Shown piece after piece: positions 1 through 9,631 of a stretch of DNA of 64,000 nucleotides; positions within the stretch are counted from its first letter, which is position 1; every line of letters starts with the position of its first letter. Position numbers and translations under genes: made by a program. This DNA comes from Pseudomonas purpurea (GTDB lineage: Bacteria; Pseudomonadota; Gammaproteobacteria; Pseudomonadales; Pseudomonadaceae), in the NCBI RefSeq assembly GCF_039908635.1, contig NZ_CP150918.1, positions 5,038,001-5,102,000 on the forward strand. Direction: 5' to 3'. The notes beneath the pieces are model-generated. The model did no database searches. It was not told where the DNA came from and saw only the letters and a program-made list of their open reading frames with translations.

Positions 1-1243
1 GCGCTGCAATAGTGCCACTTTCCATGTCCACCGCGACGGCCCGCGACAGGTTGATCAACGGACGCTCCTGGGCCCAGCGCAGCTCCCAGTTGCGGTCATC
101 GTAGGTCAGCACGGTGCCGGTGCGCAGGCGTTTTTTCAGGTCATCGCCCTTCTCGCCCGTGACGTTGGCCGCCGCTTGCTGCAACGCCATCTGCACTTCG
201 GCCAGGGCTGGAATCGGAATGTTCGGCGGCACCACCCGGTCGAGAATCCCGTCTCGACGCATGTAAGCGTGCGCCAGTACGTAGTCGCCAATGGTCTGCG
301 ACTGACGCAGGCCGCCGCAGTGACCGATCATCAGCCAGCAATGCGGACGCAGCACAGCCAGATGGTCGGTAATGTTCTTGGCGTTGGACGGGCCGACGCC
401 GATGTTCACCAGCGTCACGCCGTGGCCATCGCTGGCCAGCAAGTGATAGGCCGGCATCTGATAACGGTGCCAGACCACGCCCGCGGCAATCGCCGACGCT
501 TCGCCGTGGTCCATGCTCTTCTCGATGATCACGTTGCCCGGTAGCACCATCCGCACGAAACGCGGGTCGCTGCGCAACTGTTCCAGGCCATGGACGATGA
601 ACTGGTCGACATAACGATGGTAGTTGGTCAGCAATATCCACGGCTGCACGTGGCGCCAGTCGCTGCCGGTGTAATGCACCAGACGGCGCAGGGAGAAATC
701 CACCCGCGCCGCGTCAAACAACGCCAGCGGTAGCGGGTCGGTGTTTTCCCAATCGTAGAGGCCATCGGCGATGCCATCGGTGGCGGCCGACAGGTCGGTA
801 CTCGGGAACACCCGCGCCAGCACGGCAGCGGTCACGCCGGAACCGGCCAGTTCGTCGCCCTGCTCGACCACGTACGGGTACGGAATGTTCTGCTGGCTGA
901 CGCCCACTTCCACCGTCACGGTGAAGTCGTGCATCAGCGGCACCAGTTGCTCCAGCAGGTATTTACGGAAAGCCGCCGGGTGAGTGACGGTGACACTGTA
1001 GGTTCCCGGCAACTGGACCTTGGCGTAAGCGCGGGTTGTCTGTGGGACTTCGCCTTGGCAAAGGTAGGTCAGGCGCAGTTCGGGATAACGAAACATCGCA
1101 CGCTGTTCGGCGTCCGGTTCGACACGATCCTTGAGGTAACGCTTGAGCGCCTGATTCAGCGCAGTGGTGGCCCGCTCATGCAGAGCGGCAAGCCGATCCA
1201 CGGCTTGCTCGGCGGTTTGAACGACAATAAAGGCTTCGGTCAC
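1..1243 (-). CDS. amn: AMP nucleosidase (3' end outside window)
   Basis: Cytoplasmic AMP nucleosidase splits AMP into adenine and ribose 5-phosphate for purine salvage. About 414 codons are visible; the family is near 485 residues, so the C-terminus lies beyond the window edge. I chose the GTG at 1243 because AGGAAG stands six bases upstream and no better start is near. Around residue 405 the frame reads AVDMESG, the nucleoside-phosphorylase-fold motif whose Glu contacts the ribose. The frame is open and consistent from start to edge. It is followed upstream by a REPIN and the AidB-like gene, the order known from other pseudomonads. Confidence 0.88.
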   Translation of the reverse strand, partial: MTEAFIVVQTAEQAVDRLAALHERATTALNQALKRYLKDRVEPDAEQRAMFRYPELRLTYLCQGEVPQTTRAYAKVQLPGTYSVTVTHPAAFRKYLLEQLVPLMHDFTVTVEVGVSQQNIPYPYVVEQGDELAGSGVTAAVLARVFPSTDLSAATDGIADGLYDWENTDPLPLALFDAARVDFSLRRLVHYTGSDWRHVQPWILLTNYHRYVDQFIVHGLEQLRSDPRFVRMVLPGNVIIEKSMDHGEASAIAAGVVWHRYQMPAYHLLASDGHGVTLVNIGVGPSNAKNITDHLAVLRPHCWLMIGHCGGLRQSQTIGDYVLAHAYMRRDGILDRVVPPNIPIPALAEVQMALQQAAANVTGEKGDDLKKRLRTGTVLTYDDRNWELRWAQERPLINLSRAVAVDMESGTIAA

Positions 1244-1348
1244 GATCAGCTTCCTGTGTTCTGGCTTGCAGGCCTTTATCTTGCCTGCAACGCCGCTTCA
1301 CGGGAACCATCGTGTGAGGATGGCCGCTCCAGAGTCCTGCACGAAACC

Positions 1349-1480
1349 TGTGGCGAGGGGGCTTGCCCCCGTTCGGCTGCCCAGCAGTCGTAATCCGGCA
1401 AATGCGGGGTGCCAGATTAAATTCGGTTGCAGGGCTGGGACCTGCTTCGCGGTCCAACGGGGGCAAGCCCCCTCGCCACA
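1349..1480. repeat. REPIN, class A
   Basis: Two inverted copies of a REP with core TGTGGCGAGG..CTTGC(C/T)CCCG at 1349 and 1480 flank a spacer. The variant here carries GGGGGCTTGCCCCC. It fills the gap between amn and the AidB-like gene. REPINs are mobilised in trans by RAYT transposases; none is in the window. Confidence 0.85.
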
Positions 1481-1508
1481 AGTTATCAGTGCATTCAGAA
1501 TCGGGTTT

Positions 1509-3158
1509 TCAAAACCCTTGCGGAGTCGACCGCGCCACAATCGCTTCCACATCCAGCCCTCGCGGCAAGGTCCCGTACACCCGCCCGGCTGTTCCCAAGC
1601 GGCTGGCGATGAAGGCATCGCTGACAGCAGCGTTGCCGGCCTCAAGCAACAGCTTGGCCTGCAAGCCCAAGGCGATGTCTTCGGTCAGTTGCCGGGCGCG
1701 GTACTGGATGTCGTCGGTGTCCTTGAACGCGGCCTGCAACTGGTTGATGTGCGCGGCCAGGCGTTTGTCACCCAGCCCGTCACCCAACTCATGGAACAGC
1801 ACATCGAGCACACCCGGCTCTTTCGACAAGGCGCGCAACACGTCGAGGCACTGCACGTTGCCGGAACCTTCCCACGTCGAATTCACCGGCGCCTCACGGT
1901 ACAGGCGCGGCAGGATGCTGTCCTCGACGTACCCGGCACCACCCATGCACTCGGCAGCTTCGTTGATCATGGCCGGCGCGCGTTTGCAGATCCAGTACTT
2001 GCCCACCGCCGTCACCAGCCGGGCGAATTTGGCTTCCTGCGCATCATCGAGATGATCCAGCGCCCGGCCCATGCGCAGGCTCAAGGCCAGCGCGGCTTCG
2101 CTTTCCAACGCCAGATCCGCGAGCACGTTTTGCATCAGCGGTTGTTCGCTGAGCAACTTGCCGCCGACCTTACGGTGCGCGCAGTGATGGCTGGCCTGGG
2201 TCAACGCCTGACGCATCAGGGCGCTGGAGCCGACCATGCAATCGAAACGGGTCATGGCCACCATCTCGATGATGGTCGGCACGCCGCGACCTTCTTCGCC
2301 GATCATCCACGCCAGGGCCCCGCGAAACTCGACTTCGCTGGACGCGTTGGAACAGTTGCCCAGTTTGTTTTTCAGCCGCTGGATGTAGAACTGATTACGC
2401 GTGTCATCCGGGCGATGGCGCGGCAGCAGGAAACAGGTCAGGCCCTTGTCGGTCTGGGCCAGGGTCAGGAAGGCGTCACACATCGGCGCCGAACAGAACC
2501 ACTTGTGGCCCACCAGTTCATAGGCCTGGCCCGGCCCCGAAGCGCCGACCGGATAGGCCTTGGTGGTGTTGGCCCGCACGTCGGTGCCACCCTGTTTCTC
2601 GGTCATTGCCATGCCGAGGGTGACACCGGCCTTGTGGGCCATGCCGACGTTGCGCGGGTCGTATTCAGTGGCAAGGATTTTCGGCAACCACTGCTTCGCA
2701 ATGTCCGGTTGCAGGCGCAACGCGGGAACGCTGGCAAAGGTCATGGTCAACGGGCATCCGCTGCCGGCCTCGGCCTGGCTGTGCAGGTAACTCATGGCCG
2801 CCCGGGCCACATGGGCACCGGACTGCGGGTTGGTCCAGGGCATGGACGTCAGGCCATGCTCGACCGCCGTGCGCATCAACTCATGATAGGCCGGGTGAAA
2901 CTCCACCAGGTCGATCCGATGACCGTAGCGGTCATGGCTGGAAAATACCGGTTTGTTCTGATTGGCGAGAAACCCGGCGGCCATCAACGGGCCACCGGCC
3001 AACGCGCCATAAGCGTCGATGCGCGTGTCGGCCCAACCGGCCCCGAAACGTTGCGACCACTCTTGCAACGGCAGGTCGATGCGATAGAGGTTGGTGCCGT
3101 CCAGCGACGGTGGCTGGTTGGTGACGTCGTGGGTTTCGGCGAACTGATGCAGGTTCAT
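1509..3158 (-). CDS. aidB: AidB-like acyl-CoA dehydrogenase
   Basis: Flavoprotein of the acyl-CoA dehydrogenase superfamily, 549 residues, close to E. coli AidB (541). The long N-terminal segment with NQPPSLDGTNLYRIDLPLQE and the block LTMTFASVPALRLQPDI are typical of the AidB branch rather than of short beta-oxidation enzymes. AidB of E. coli is induced by alkylating agents and binds DNA; whether the Pseudomonas protein protects DNA or oxidises an acyl-CoA is open. AAGGAGG lies just upstream of the ATG. It is 75 bases downstream of ladS on the same strand, with a small GGTCAG/CTGACC hairpin (3175-3189) in the gap. Confidence 0.85.
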   Translation of the reverse strand: MNLHQFAETHDVTNQPPSLDGTNLYRIDLPLQEWSQRFGAGWADTRIDAYGALAGGPLMAAGFLANQNKPVFSSHDRYGHRIDLVEFHPAYHELMRTAVEHGLTSMPWTNPQSGAHVARAAMSYLHSQAEAGSGCPLTMTFASVPALRLQPDIAKQWLPKILATEYDPRNVGMAHKAGVTLGMAMTEKQGGTDVRANTTKAYPVGASGPGQAYELVGHKWFCSAPMCDAFLTLAQTDKGLTCFLLPRHRPDDTRNQFYIQRLKNKLGNCSNASSEVEFRGALAWMIGEEGRGVPTIIEMVAMTRFDCMVGSSALMRQALTQASHHCAHRKVGGKLLSEQPLMQNVLADLALESEAALALSLRMGRALDHLDDAQEAKFARLVTAVGKYWICKRAPAMINEAAECMGGAGYVEDSILPRLYREAPVNSTWEGSGNVQCLDVLRALSKEPGVLDVLFHELGDGLGDKRLAAHINQLQAAFKDTDDIQYRARQLTEDIALGLQAKLLLEAGNAAVSDAFIASRLGTAGRVYGTLPRGLDVEAIVARSTPQGF

Positions 3159-3174
3159 GGCGGGGCCTCCTTGG

Positions 3175-3189
3175 GGTCAGCGTCTGACC
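3175..3189 (-). other. Small hairpin between ladS and aidB
   Basis: GGTCAG-CGT-CTGACC, a perfect 6-bp stem with a 3-base loop, just upstream of the aidB ribosome binding site. It has no U tract, so it is not a clear terminator; it could weaken read-through from ladS. Confidence 0.3.
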
Positions 3190-3233
3190 TCAGTTAAGCA
3201 CCGCCGCTGAACCTGGCAAAGTGGCATATCCGC

Positions 3234-5624
3234 CTAACTGTCGGCGCTTTCACCCTGTTTCGGACAAAGCACCCGCCGATGCAACGTCGCCTGCAACGCC
3301 TCGAATTTCACCGGTTTACCCAGGCAATCGGTGATCCCTGCCGCCTGGCACTGCTCCCGATCACCCTGATGGGCGACAGCCAGCACCGGGACTTCAGCGT
3401 AGCCAGGCAATGCGCGAATCTGGCAGCACAACGACAAGCCATCGAGCGACGGCAACTGACAATCGAGCAGGATGGCGTCCACGGTTTCAGCGTGCAGCAA
3501 CTCAAGCGCCGCCCGTCCACTGTCGGCGGTGCGCACCTGATAACCGAGCTTGAGCAACATGCCGCGCAGCACCAGTTGGTTGATGCTGTCGTCGTCGACC
3601 AGCAGCACCGTGCACTCGCGGGGCGTGCGCGAACTCAGCGCATCACAATCCTGAAATGAAGCCTTCGCGGCACCGGGCAACGGCGCGGGCACGTCAAACT
3701 CGACATCCAGTTGAAAGCGGCTGCCACGCCCGGGCTCGGAACGGTGCGTCAGGCGCCCGCCGAGCAGCTCCACCAGTTGCCGACAGATCGCCAGCCCCAC
3801 GCCGAGCCCGCCGTATTCGCGGGTCATCGAGCCATCGAGCTGGAAGAAGCGTTGATAGAGCGTGGCTTCATCGAGGTTGGTGAAACCGATGCCGGTATCA
3901 ATCACCACGAACGACAGCGCCAGTCGGCCTTCGTCGCCGGGTTTACCGGCCACCCGCAAGGCCAGCCCACCGATGCGGGTGAACTTGATGGCGTTATCCA
4001 ACAGGCATTCCAGGCACTGCGCCAGTTTGCCGCTGTCGCCGTGCAACCGGTCCGGCAGGCCCGACGCCAGTTCCACCTTGAAATCCAGCCCCTTGCCCGC
4101 GGCATTACCGGCGAACTGGCGCTGCAACCCATCGGCTACACCCCGCAGGCTGAAGGCGTCGGAGAACGTCTTGAGCTTGCCGGCCTGAAGCTCGGTGAGG
4201 GTCAGGATGCCGTTGACCATGCGCATCATGTCCCGCGCCGAACCGGCGGCAGTCTGCTGGTATTGCTCCAGTTCCGGGTCCAGGTCGACGGTCTGCATCA
4301 GTTCCAGCGAACCGATCACACCGTTCATCGGGGTGCGCAGTTCGTGGGTCAGGGTCGCGAGGAACTCGTCCTTGAGCTGATTACTGTGGGCCAGTTGCTG
4401 ATTGAGGACTTCAAGTTTTTGCCCGGCATCGAACAAGGTCTGGGCCTGTTGTTCGCGCATGGCGTTGATGCGGTCGGCCAGCGCCAGCGAGAGCAGCGCC
4501 ACTTCAATCGCCGAACCGATCTGGCTGGCGTACATGGTCAGGAACACGTTGGGCAGGTAACCCAGCACCATCAACGTATTGACGATGCCGCCAAGCAAGA
4601 ACGCCGACCAGGCGATGATGAAGTACCGCGCCACTCGCAGGCCACGCCACCAGGCGAAGATCCCGGCGGCAAAAATCACCACGGTGAACACCAGCGCCAG
4701 CGCTGTCGCCAGGCGCAGGGCCAGGGCGTAACTGGTCATCAACGACAGGCCCACCACCACCGCGCTGCACGCAATCAGCAGCAGCAACAGACGATCGAGC
4801 CAGCGCGAATGGCTGGCGGTCTGCAAGAAACTGCGGGCGAACTGGCTGCCGAACAACGCGGCTGAACCGATGAAGAACGGCGTCGCCGCGTTGGCCCACC
4901 AGGGGTTGTCCGGCCAGAAGTACTCGACCGCCGCGCCGTTGACCGACACTTGGTACAGCCCGAACGAGGCGATATAGACGATGTAATAGAGGTAACTGGT
5001 GTCCCGCACGCTGAGATAGATGAACAGGTTGTAAACCAGCATCCCCAGCAACACGCCATAGATCAGGCCCAGCACATAGAGGCGCGCGGGCTGGTCTTCC
5101 AGGTACGCGGTGCTGGACCAAAGGGTCAGCGGTGCCTGGATCGACCCCTGGCTTTGCAGGCGCAGGTAAACGGTTTTGCTCTGTTCAGCAGAAAAATCGA
5201 GGTCGAACAGGTAATTGTTCTGGCGGATCTGCCGGCTGGCGAAGGGCAATGCGTCGCCCGTGCGCTGGGCCAGTCGGTAGTTGCCGGCCGCATCGGGCAG
5301 GTACAGGTCGAGATGATCGAGGGGCGGATAGGCCAGCTCCAGCAACCAAGTGCGTTGGGCGGCAGGATTGCCCGGGCGGTAGTGCAGGTCGACTTTCAGC
5401 CAGAACACCGAATGCGAGTAACCGGCGTTCAACGTGGCCTTGTCGTGAGCCTTGAAGTTGCCGGCAGCGGCTTGCGCACGGACTTCGGCGATGTCCGCCG
5501 TACCGGCTGCATCTTCGTACACTTGCATGACTCGACCCAAGGGGAGGCTTTGGGTGAACTCATCGAACTCGGCCGCGCCTGCCCAGATTGGCAAGCTCAA
5601 CAGCAACAGCAGCAAATAGCGCAT
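3234..5624 (-). CDS. ladS: LadS-type hybrid sensor histidine kinase
   Basis: Inner-membrane hybrid kinase that in P. aeruginosa feeds the GacS/GacA-Rsm pathway and promotes biofilm and chronic-infection traits. Order: signal peptide (MRYLLLLLLSLPIWAGA), periplasmic 7TMR-DISM extracellular domain to about residue 180, seven membrane helices (about 190-395), coiled coil, HisKA with HELRTPMNG, HATPase with GxGVGLAI-type G boxes, and a C-terminal receiver with DDD and phospho-acceptor Asp in LLDCQLP and Lys in GKPV. I start at the ATG at 5624, not at the upstream ATG at 5669, because it begins directly with the signal peptide. Position next to thiD is the same as in P. aeruginosa. The usual receiver Thr is replaced (AVAHQ), as happens in this family. 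Confidence 0.88.
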   Translation of the reverse strand: MRYLLLLLLSLPIWAGAAEFDEFTQSLPLGRVMQVYEDAAGTADIAEVRAQAAAGNFKAHDKATLNAGYSHSVFWLKVDLHYRPGNPAAQRTWLLELAYPPLDHLDLYLPDAAGNYRLAQRTGDALPFASRQIRQNNYLFDLDFSAEQSKTVYLRLQSQGSIQAPLTLWSSTAYLEDQPARLYVLGLIYGVLLGMLVYNLFIYLSVRDTSYLYYIVYIASFGLYQVSVNGAAVEYFWPDNPWWANAATPFFIGSAALFGSQFARSFLQTASHSRWLDRLLLLLIACSAVVVGLSLMTSYALALRLATALALVFTVVIFAAGIFAWWRGLRVARYFIIAWSAFLLGGIVNTLMVLGYLPNVFLTMYASQIGSAIEVALLSLALADRINAMREQQAQTLFDAGQKLEVLNQQLAHSNQLKDEFLATLTHELRTPMNGVIGSLELMQTVDLDPELEQYQQTAAGSARDMMRMVNGILTLTELQAGKLKTFSDAFSLRGVADGLQRQFAGNAAGKGLDFKVELASGLPDRLHGDSGKLAQCLECLLDNAIKFTRIGGLALRVAGKPGDEGRLALSFVVIDTGIGFTNLDEATLYQRFFQLDGSMTREYGGLGVGLAICRQLVELLGGRLTHRSEPGRGSRFQLDVEFDVPAPLPGAAKASFQDCDALSSRTPRECTVLLVDDDSINQLVLRGMLLKLGYQVRTADSGRAALELLHAETVDAILLDCQLPSLDGLSLCCQIRALPGYAEVPVLAVAHQGDREQCQAAGITDCLGKPVKFEALQATLHRRVLCPKQGESADS

Positions 5625-5935
5625 AAAGCCCCAGCGTGGCTTGTCCGGTTGTGTCAGGAAGCCCCCCATTCCCTTTGAGTAGACGTAAAACCGGCATTAC
5701 CTGTTATTGGTTTGGATCCACGCTAGCATAGCCGTTGATGGCCATTGAACACCATTGAAAGTTTTAGTTTAAAGGCTCTAGAACGGGCGTTTCAGCGCTA
5801 TCCATTGATCTAGAGCGGTCGCGCGAAGCCCGTTGATTCACGTGCGCTTTGACGAGCGTCTCGCGCAGCCGTTGCCAAGCCATGAGCGCTGGCCCGGCAA
5901 CCGAAAAAAACTGTTTGGTGGTAAGCTCGCGCACC
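5625..5935. promoter_or_regulatory. Divergent ladS-thiD regulatory region
   Basis: This gap of about 310 bases separates divergent genes and holds no ORF I trust. It contains CCATTGAA at 5742 and again at 5752, exactly one helical turn apart, a third CCATTGA at 5802, and an 8-bp inverted repeat GCTCTAGA (5775-5782) / TCTAGAGC (5809-5816). A TATGCTAG on the minus strand near 5722-5729 could be part of a ladS -10, but I see no matching -35. The regulators are unknown. Confidence 0.3.
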
Positions 5936-6733
5936 ATGAATACCTACTGCTCTCGCCCCGTTGTCCTCTGTCTCTCCGGCCACGACCCAAGTGGTGGCGC
6001 CGGCTTGCAGGCAGATATCGAAGCCCTGCTCGCTCAGGGTTGTCATGCTGCCCCGGCAGTCACCGCCCTGACCGTGCAAGACACCGTCAACGTCTGTGAC
6101 TTCCGCGTCCTCGACCGTGAGTGGGTGCTGGCGCAAGCCAATGCCGTGCTCAACGACTCGACGGTCGCGGCGGTCAAACTGGGCATGCTCGGCTCACTGG
6201 AAATGGTCGACACCGTGGTCGAACTGCTCCAGGCGCACCCGCACTTGCCGGTAGTCTGCGACCCGGTGCTGCGCGCCGGCGGCGGTGGACGCCTGGGCAA
6301 GGACGAAGTCGGCTACGCCATGCGCGAACGCCTGCTGCCACTGGCGATCATCGCCACTCCCAACCTTCCTGAAGCGCGCATCCTCGCCGAACTGCCCGAA
6401 GGCACGGCTGATGAATGCGCAGAAAAACTCCTGCCTTACGTCAAACACTTGCTGATTACCGGCGGCCACGGCGACGAACACGAAGTGCACAATCGCCTGT
6501 ACAGCCGCGACGGCAGCCGCCAGACCTTCACCTGCCAGCGCTTGCCCGGCAGCTATCATGGTTCGGGTTGCACGCTGGCCAGTGCGCTGGCCGGGCGCCT
6601 GGCCCAGGGCGAACAGCTCGCCAGCGCGGTGCAGTCAGCCCTCAATTACACGTGGCGCACCCTGCGTGATGCCGAACAGCTGGGCAAAGGCCAGTTCGTG
6701 CCGCGCCGCTTGCCGCTGGATTTCTGCTCGTAA
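5936..6733 (+). CDS. thiD: Hydroxymethylpyrimidine/phosphomethylpyrimidine kinase
   Basis: ThiD phosphorylates HMP and HMP-phosphate to HMP-PP, the pyrimidine half of thiamine, in the cytoplasm. 265 residues, usual length. The ribokinase-fold motifs are visible: CLSGHDPSGGAGLQAD at the N-terminus and the anion-hole motif GSYHGSGCTLASALAG near residue 210. I start at MNTYCSRP (5936); a longer frame runs upstream to 5849 but its residues are not family-like. thiE follows after 18 bases, so the two probably form one transcript that supplies both thiamine-coupling steps. No TPP riboswitch was recognised upstream. Confidence 0.93.
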   Translation: MNTYCSRPVVLCLSGHDPSGGAGLQADIEALLAQGCHAAPAVTALTVQDTVNVCDFRVLDREWVLAQANAVLNDSTVAAVKLGMLGSLEMVDTVVELLQAHPHLPVVCDPVLRAGGGGRLGKDEVGYAMRERLLPLAIIATPNLPEARILAELPEGTADECAEKLLPYVKHLLITGGHGDEHEVHNRLYSRDGSRQTFTCQRLPGSYHGSGCTLASALAGRLAQGEQLASAVQSALNYTWRTLRDAEQLGKGQFVPRRLPLDFCS

Positions 6734-6751
6734 CGCCATGAGGCTTGCCCG

Positions 6752-7375
6752 ATGAAATTACGTGGCCTGTACGCCATTACCGACAGCCAGTTACTGGCCG
6801 GCAAGTTCCTGCCGTTTGTAGAAGCGGCGCTCGATGGCGGCGTCGTCCTGTTGCAGTACCGCGACAAAAGCACCGACGAAGCCCGCCGCCTGCGTGAGGC
6901 CGAAGCCCTGCGCAGCCTGTGCGAACGCTACCAGACGCAGTTGATCATCAATGACGACGCCGAACTGGCCGCACGCCTGGGCGTCGGTGTTCACCTGGGC
7001 CAGACCGACGGCCCGCTGACCCCGGCCCGTGCGCTGCTGGGGCGTCAGGCGATCATCGGTTCGACTTGCCACGCGCAGCTGGAACTCGCTGAACAAGCAG
7101 CAAAGGAAGGCGCCAGCTATGTCGCCTTCGGCCGCTTTTTCAACTCCAGCACCAAGCCCGGTGCGCCGACCGCCAGCCTCGGGCTGCTCGATCAGGCCCG
7201 CAGCACGCTGCACCTGCCGATCTGCGCAATCGGCGGCATCACCCTGGACAACGCCGCACCGCTGGTGGCCCACGGGGTTGACCTGCTGGCCGTCGTGCAC
7301 GGTCTGTTCGGTGCCGAAACCACCGCTGAAGTGACACGCCGTGCTCGCGCCTTCAATGACTTGTTCAAAGCTTAA
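6752..7375 (+). CDS. thiE: Thiamine-phosphate synthase
   Basis: ThiE joins HMP-PP from ThiD with the thiazole phosphate to make thiamine phosphate. 207 residues, a TIM-barrel protein of usual size. Motifs: LQYRDK near residue 35, INDDAELA and GVHLGQTD for substrate binding, GSTCH in mid-protein and the C-terminal phosphate site AIGGI. It lies 18 bases after thiD and 32 bases before hemL, on the same strand, so transcription may continue into hemL. Confidence 0.94.
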   Translation: MKLRGLYAITDSQLLAGKFLPFVEAALDGGVVLLQYRDKSTDEARRLREAEALRSLCERYQTQLIINDDAELAARLGVGVHLGQTDGPLTPARALLGRQAIIGSTCHAQLELAEQAAKEGASYVAFGRFFNSSTKPGAPTASLGLLDQARSTLHLPICAIGGITLDNAAPLVAHGVDLLAVVHGLFGAETTAEVTRRARAFNDLFKA

Positions 7376-7407
7376 GTATTCCATTACCGATTTTTGAGAG
7401 CCCAACC

Positions 7408-8691
7408 ATGTCTCGTTCCGAAACCCTGTTTGCCAAAGCCCAGAAACACATCCCCGGCGGCGTGAACTCGCCCGTTCGCGCGTTCAAGAGCGTCGGCGGC
7501 ACGCCGTTGTTCTTCAAACATGCCGAAGGCGCTTACGTCACCGATGAAGACGACAAGCGTTATGTCGACTACGTCGGTTCCTGGGGCCCGATGATCCTCG
7601 GCCACAGCCACCCGGACGTGCTTGACGCCGTGCGCAAGCAGTTGGAACACGGCCTGTCCTATGGCGCACCGACCGCGATGGAAACCGAGATGGCCGACCT
7701 GGTCTGCTCGATTGTGCCGTCGATGGAAATGGTCCGCATGGTCAGCTCCGGCACCGAAGCGACCATGAGCGCGATTCGCCTGGCCCGCGGCTTCACTGGC
7801 CGCGACAGCATCATCAAGTTCGAAGGCTGCTACCACGGTCACTCCGACAGCCTGCTGGTAAAAGCCGGCTCCGGCCTGCTGACCCAAGGCGTACCGAGCT
7901 CGGCCGGCGTGCCGGCGGACTTTGCCAAACACACCCTGACGCTGCCGTTCAACGACATCGACGCCGTTGAAAAAATGCTCGCCGATGTCGGCCAGGAAGT
8001 GGCATGCATCATTGTCGAGCCCGTGGCCGGCAACATGAACTGCGTGCCGCCAGCGCCGGGCTTCCTCGAAGGCCTGCGCACCCTGTGCGACAAACACGGC
8101 GTGGTGCTGATTTTCGACGAAGTGATGACCGGTTTCCGCGTGGCACTCGGCGGCGCACAAGCGTACTACGGCGTCACGCCGGACCTGAGCACCTTCGGCA
8201 AGATCATCGGTGGCGGCATGCCGGTTGGCTGCTTCGGCGGCAAACGCGAAATCATGTCGCACATCGCACCACTGGGCCCGGTTTACCAGGCGGGCACGCT
8301 GTCGGGTAACCCGCTGGCCATGGCGGCCGGCCTGACCACCCTGCGCCTGATCAGCCGTCCGGGCTTCCATGCCGAGCTGAGCGACTACACCAGCCATTTG
8401 CTCGATGGCCTGCAACAGCGCGCCGATGCAGCCGGCATCCCGTTCGTGACCACCCAGGCGGGCGGCATGTTCGGCCTGTACTTCAGCGGCGCCGACGACA
8501 TCGTGACCTTCGATGACGTGATGGCCAGCGATGCCAACCTGTTCAAGCGCTTCTTCCACTTGATGCTGGAAGGTGGCGTGTACCTGGCACCGAGCGCCTT
8601 CGAAGCCGGTTTCACCTCGATCGCCCATGGCGAAGCGGAGCTGAAACTGACGCTGGATGCCGCCGAGCGCGCCTTCGCGGCACTCAAGTAA
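7408..8691 (+). CDS. hemL: Glutamate-1-semialdehyde 2,1-aminomutase
   Basis: PLP-dependent enzyme that converts glutamate-1-semialdehyde to 5-aminolevulinate, the first committed tetrapyrrole precursor in the C5 pathway. 427 residues, standard length. Seen: the N-terminal [11 protein letters not shown] signature, FDEVMTGFR with the PLP-ring Asp, and [14 protein letters not shown] with the Schiff-base Lys. Thiamine and heme genes stand together in other pseudomonads too. A likely terminator hairpin follows 12 bases after the stop. Confidence 0.96.
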   Translation: MSRSETLFAKAQKHIPGGVNSPVRAFKSVGGTPLFFKHAEGAYVTDEDDKRYVDYVGSWGPMILGHSHPDVLDAVRKQLEHGLSYGAPTAMETEMADLVCSIVPSMEMVRMVSSGTEATMSAIRLARGFTGRDSIIKFEGCYHGHSDSLLVKAGSGLLTQGVPSSAGVPADFAKHTLTLPFNDIDAVEKMLADVGQEVACIIVEPVAGNMNCVPPAPGFLEGLRTLCDKHGVVLIFDEVMTGFRVALGGAQAYYGVTPDLSTFGKIIGGGMPVGCFGGKREIMSHIAPLGPVYQAGTLSGNPLAMAAGLTTLRLISRPGFHAELSDYTSHLLDGLQQRADAAGIPFVTTQAGGMFGLYFSGADDIVTFDDVMASDANLFKRFFHLMLEGGVYLAPSAFEAGFTSIAHGEAELKLTLDAAERAFAALK

Positions 8692-8703
8692 ACCATCGCA
8701 GCA

Positions 8704-8732
8704 GACGTCGGCTATTGCCGGCGTCAGCTTTT
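8704..8732 (+). terminator. Probable terminator after hemL
   Basis: GACGTCGGC (8704-8712), loop TATT, GCCGGCGTC (8717-8725): a 9-bp stem with one G-U pair, followed by AGCTTTT. Confidence 0.6.
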
Positions 8733-8827
8733 GCCTACATCTGCCACTGTTTTCCTACACAAGCGTCGAAAACCACCCCGAAAGCGGCAGATATAGTCCC
8801 CGTGCAGCAGAAAAACGAGTAAAGACT

Positions 8828-8857
8828 TTGTAAGGTAGGTCCTGCTTATTTCATAAT
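8828..8857 (+). promoter_or_regulatory. Possible sigma-70 promoter of the Sel1-repeat gene
   Basis: TTGTAA (8828) and CATAAT (8852) with an 18-base spacer, 60 bases before the ATG of the Sel1 protein. Similarity to consensus only. Confidence 0.4.
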
Positions 8858-8916
8858 GCGCGCTTATTGGATCCCCCCGCGGGTCCGCGTGCCCCGTCAG
8901 AGGTAAGTCGATTCCC

Positions 8917-9471
8917 ATGAACCGCACCGGCCGCACCCTTGCATTGGGCTGCCTGTTGCTCCTTCAGCCCCTGCTCGCGCATGCACAAGCAGGCGGCAAC
9001 TCGTTGTTGATCCCAGCGATGGGTCGCTGCACCCTCAATACCCAGCCTGAAGACCTTTCCCAAGCGCTCGCCGCCTGCCAGAAAGCCTCGGACGCCGGGG
9101 ATGCGCAGGCGCAATACGAGTTGGGCGAGTTCTACTACGACGGCAAAAACGCACCGCGCGACCTCAAGCAAGCCCTGAACTACTTCGAAAAAGCCTCGCT
9201 GCAAGGCCACGCCCAGGCGCAATTCAAACTCGGCACCATGTTCTTCCACGGCGAAGGCGTACCGGCCAACAATGTTCAGGCGTACATCGTGCTGAAAATG
9301 GCCGCGGTCAACGGCGCTGAAGACGCACTGGACACCGCCGACGAAGTCGCCGAGCACATGCAGCGCGATGAACTGGAAGTGGCAACCCAGGTGCTGGGGC
9401 AAATTTTCCGTAAATACCTGATGGAATTGCAAAGCGCGGACGGGCGTACGCCGTTTTCGCCTCTTCCCTGA
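8917..9471 (+). CDS. Exported Sel1-repeat protein
   Basis: 184 residues. An N-terminal signal peptide (LALGCLLLLQPLLAHAQA) points to the periplasm; no lipobox Cys is placed for lipidation. Two Sel1/TPR-like repeats follow, with the hallmark pattern AQAQYELGEFYYDG (about residue 64) and AQAQFKLGTMFFHGEGV (about residue 100). Sel1 repeats mediate protein contacts; the partner is unknown. It stands alone between hemL and the DUF1820 gene with its own likely promoter. AGAGG precedes the start. Confidence 0.8.
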   Translation: MNRTGRTLALGCLLLLQPLLAHAQAGGNSLLIPAMGRCTLNTQPEDLSQALAACQKASDAGDAQAQYELGEFYYDGKNAPRDLKQALNYFEKASLQGHAQAQFKLGTMFFHGEGVPANNVQAYIVLKMAAVNGAEDALDTADEVAEHMQRDELEVATQVLGQIFRKYLMELQSADGRTPFSPLP

Positions 9472-9487
9472 ATCCAGCGCGAGCTAC

Positions 9488-9620
9488 TGTGGCGAGGGAG
9501 CTTGCTCCCGCTGGGGCGCGAAGCGGCCCTAAACCCTGCAATCACCGTCGATCCGGTAGACCGCATTCTTAGGTTTGGCGACTGCTTCGCAGCCGAGCGG
9601 GAGCAAGCTCCCTCGCCACA
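9488..9620. repeat. REPIN, class A
   Basis: Inverted pair TGTGGCGAGGGAGCTTGCTCC at 9488 and its mirror ending at 9620, in the convergent gap between the Sel1 gene and the DUF1820 gene. Confidence 0.88.
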
Positions 9621-9631
9621 GGGGCAACGGT

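Noticed and set aside
1266..3197. Open frame of about 640 codons on the plus strand opposite the AidB-like gene
   Set aside because: It is antisense to a well-recognised gene, has Arg/His/Gln-rich composition typical of shadow frames in GC-rich DNA, and no ribosome binding site or homology.
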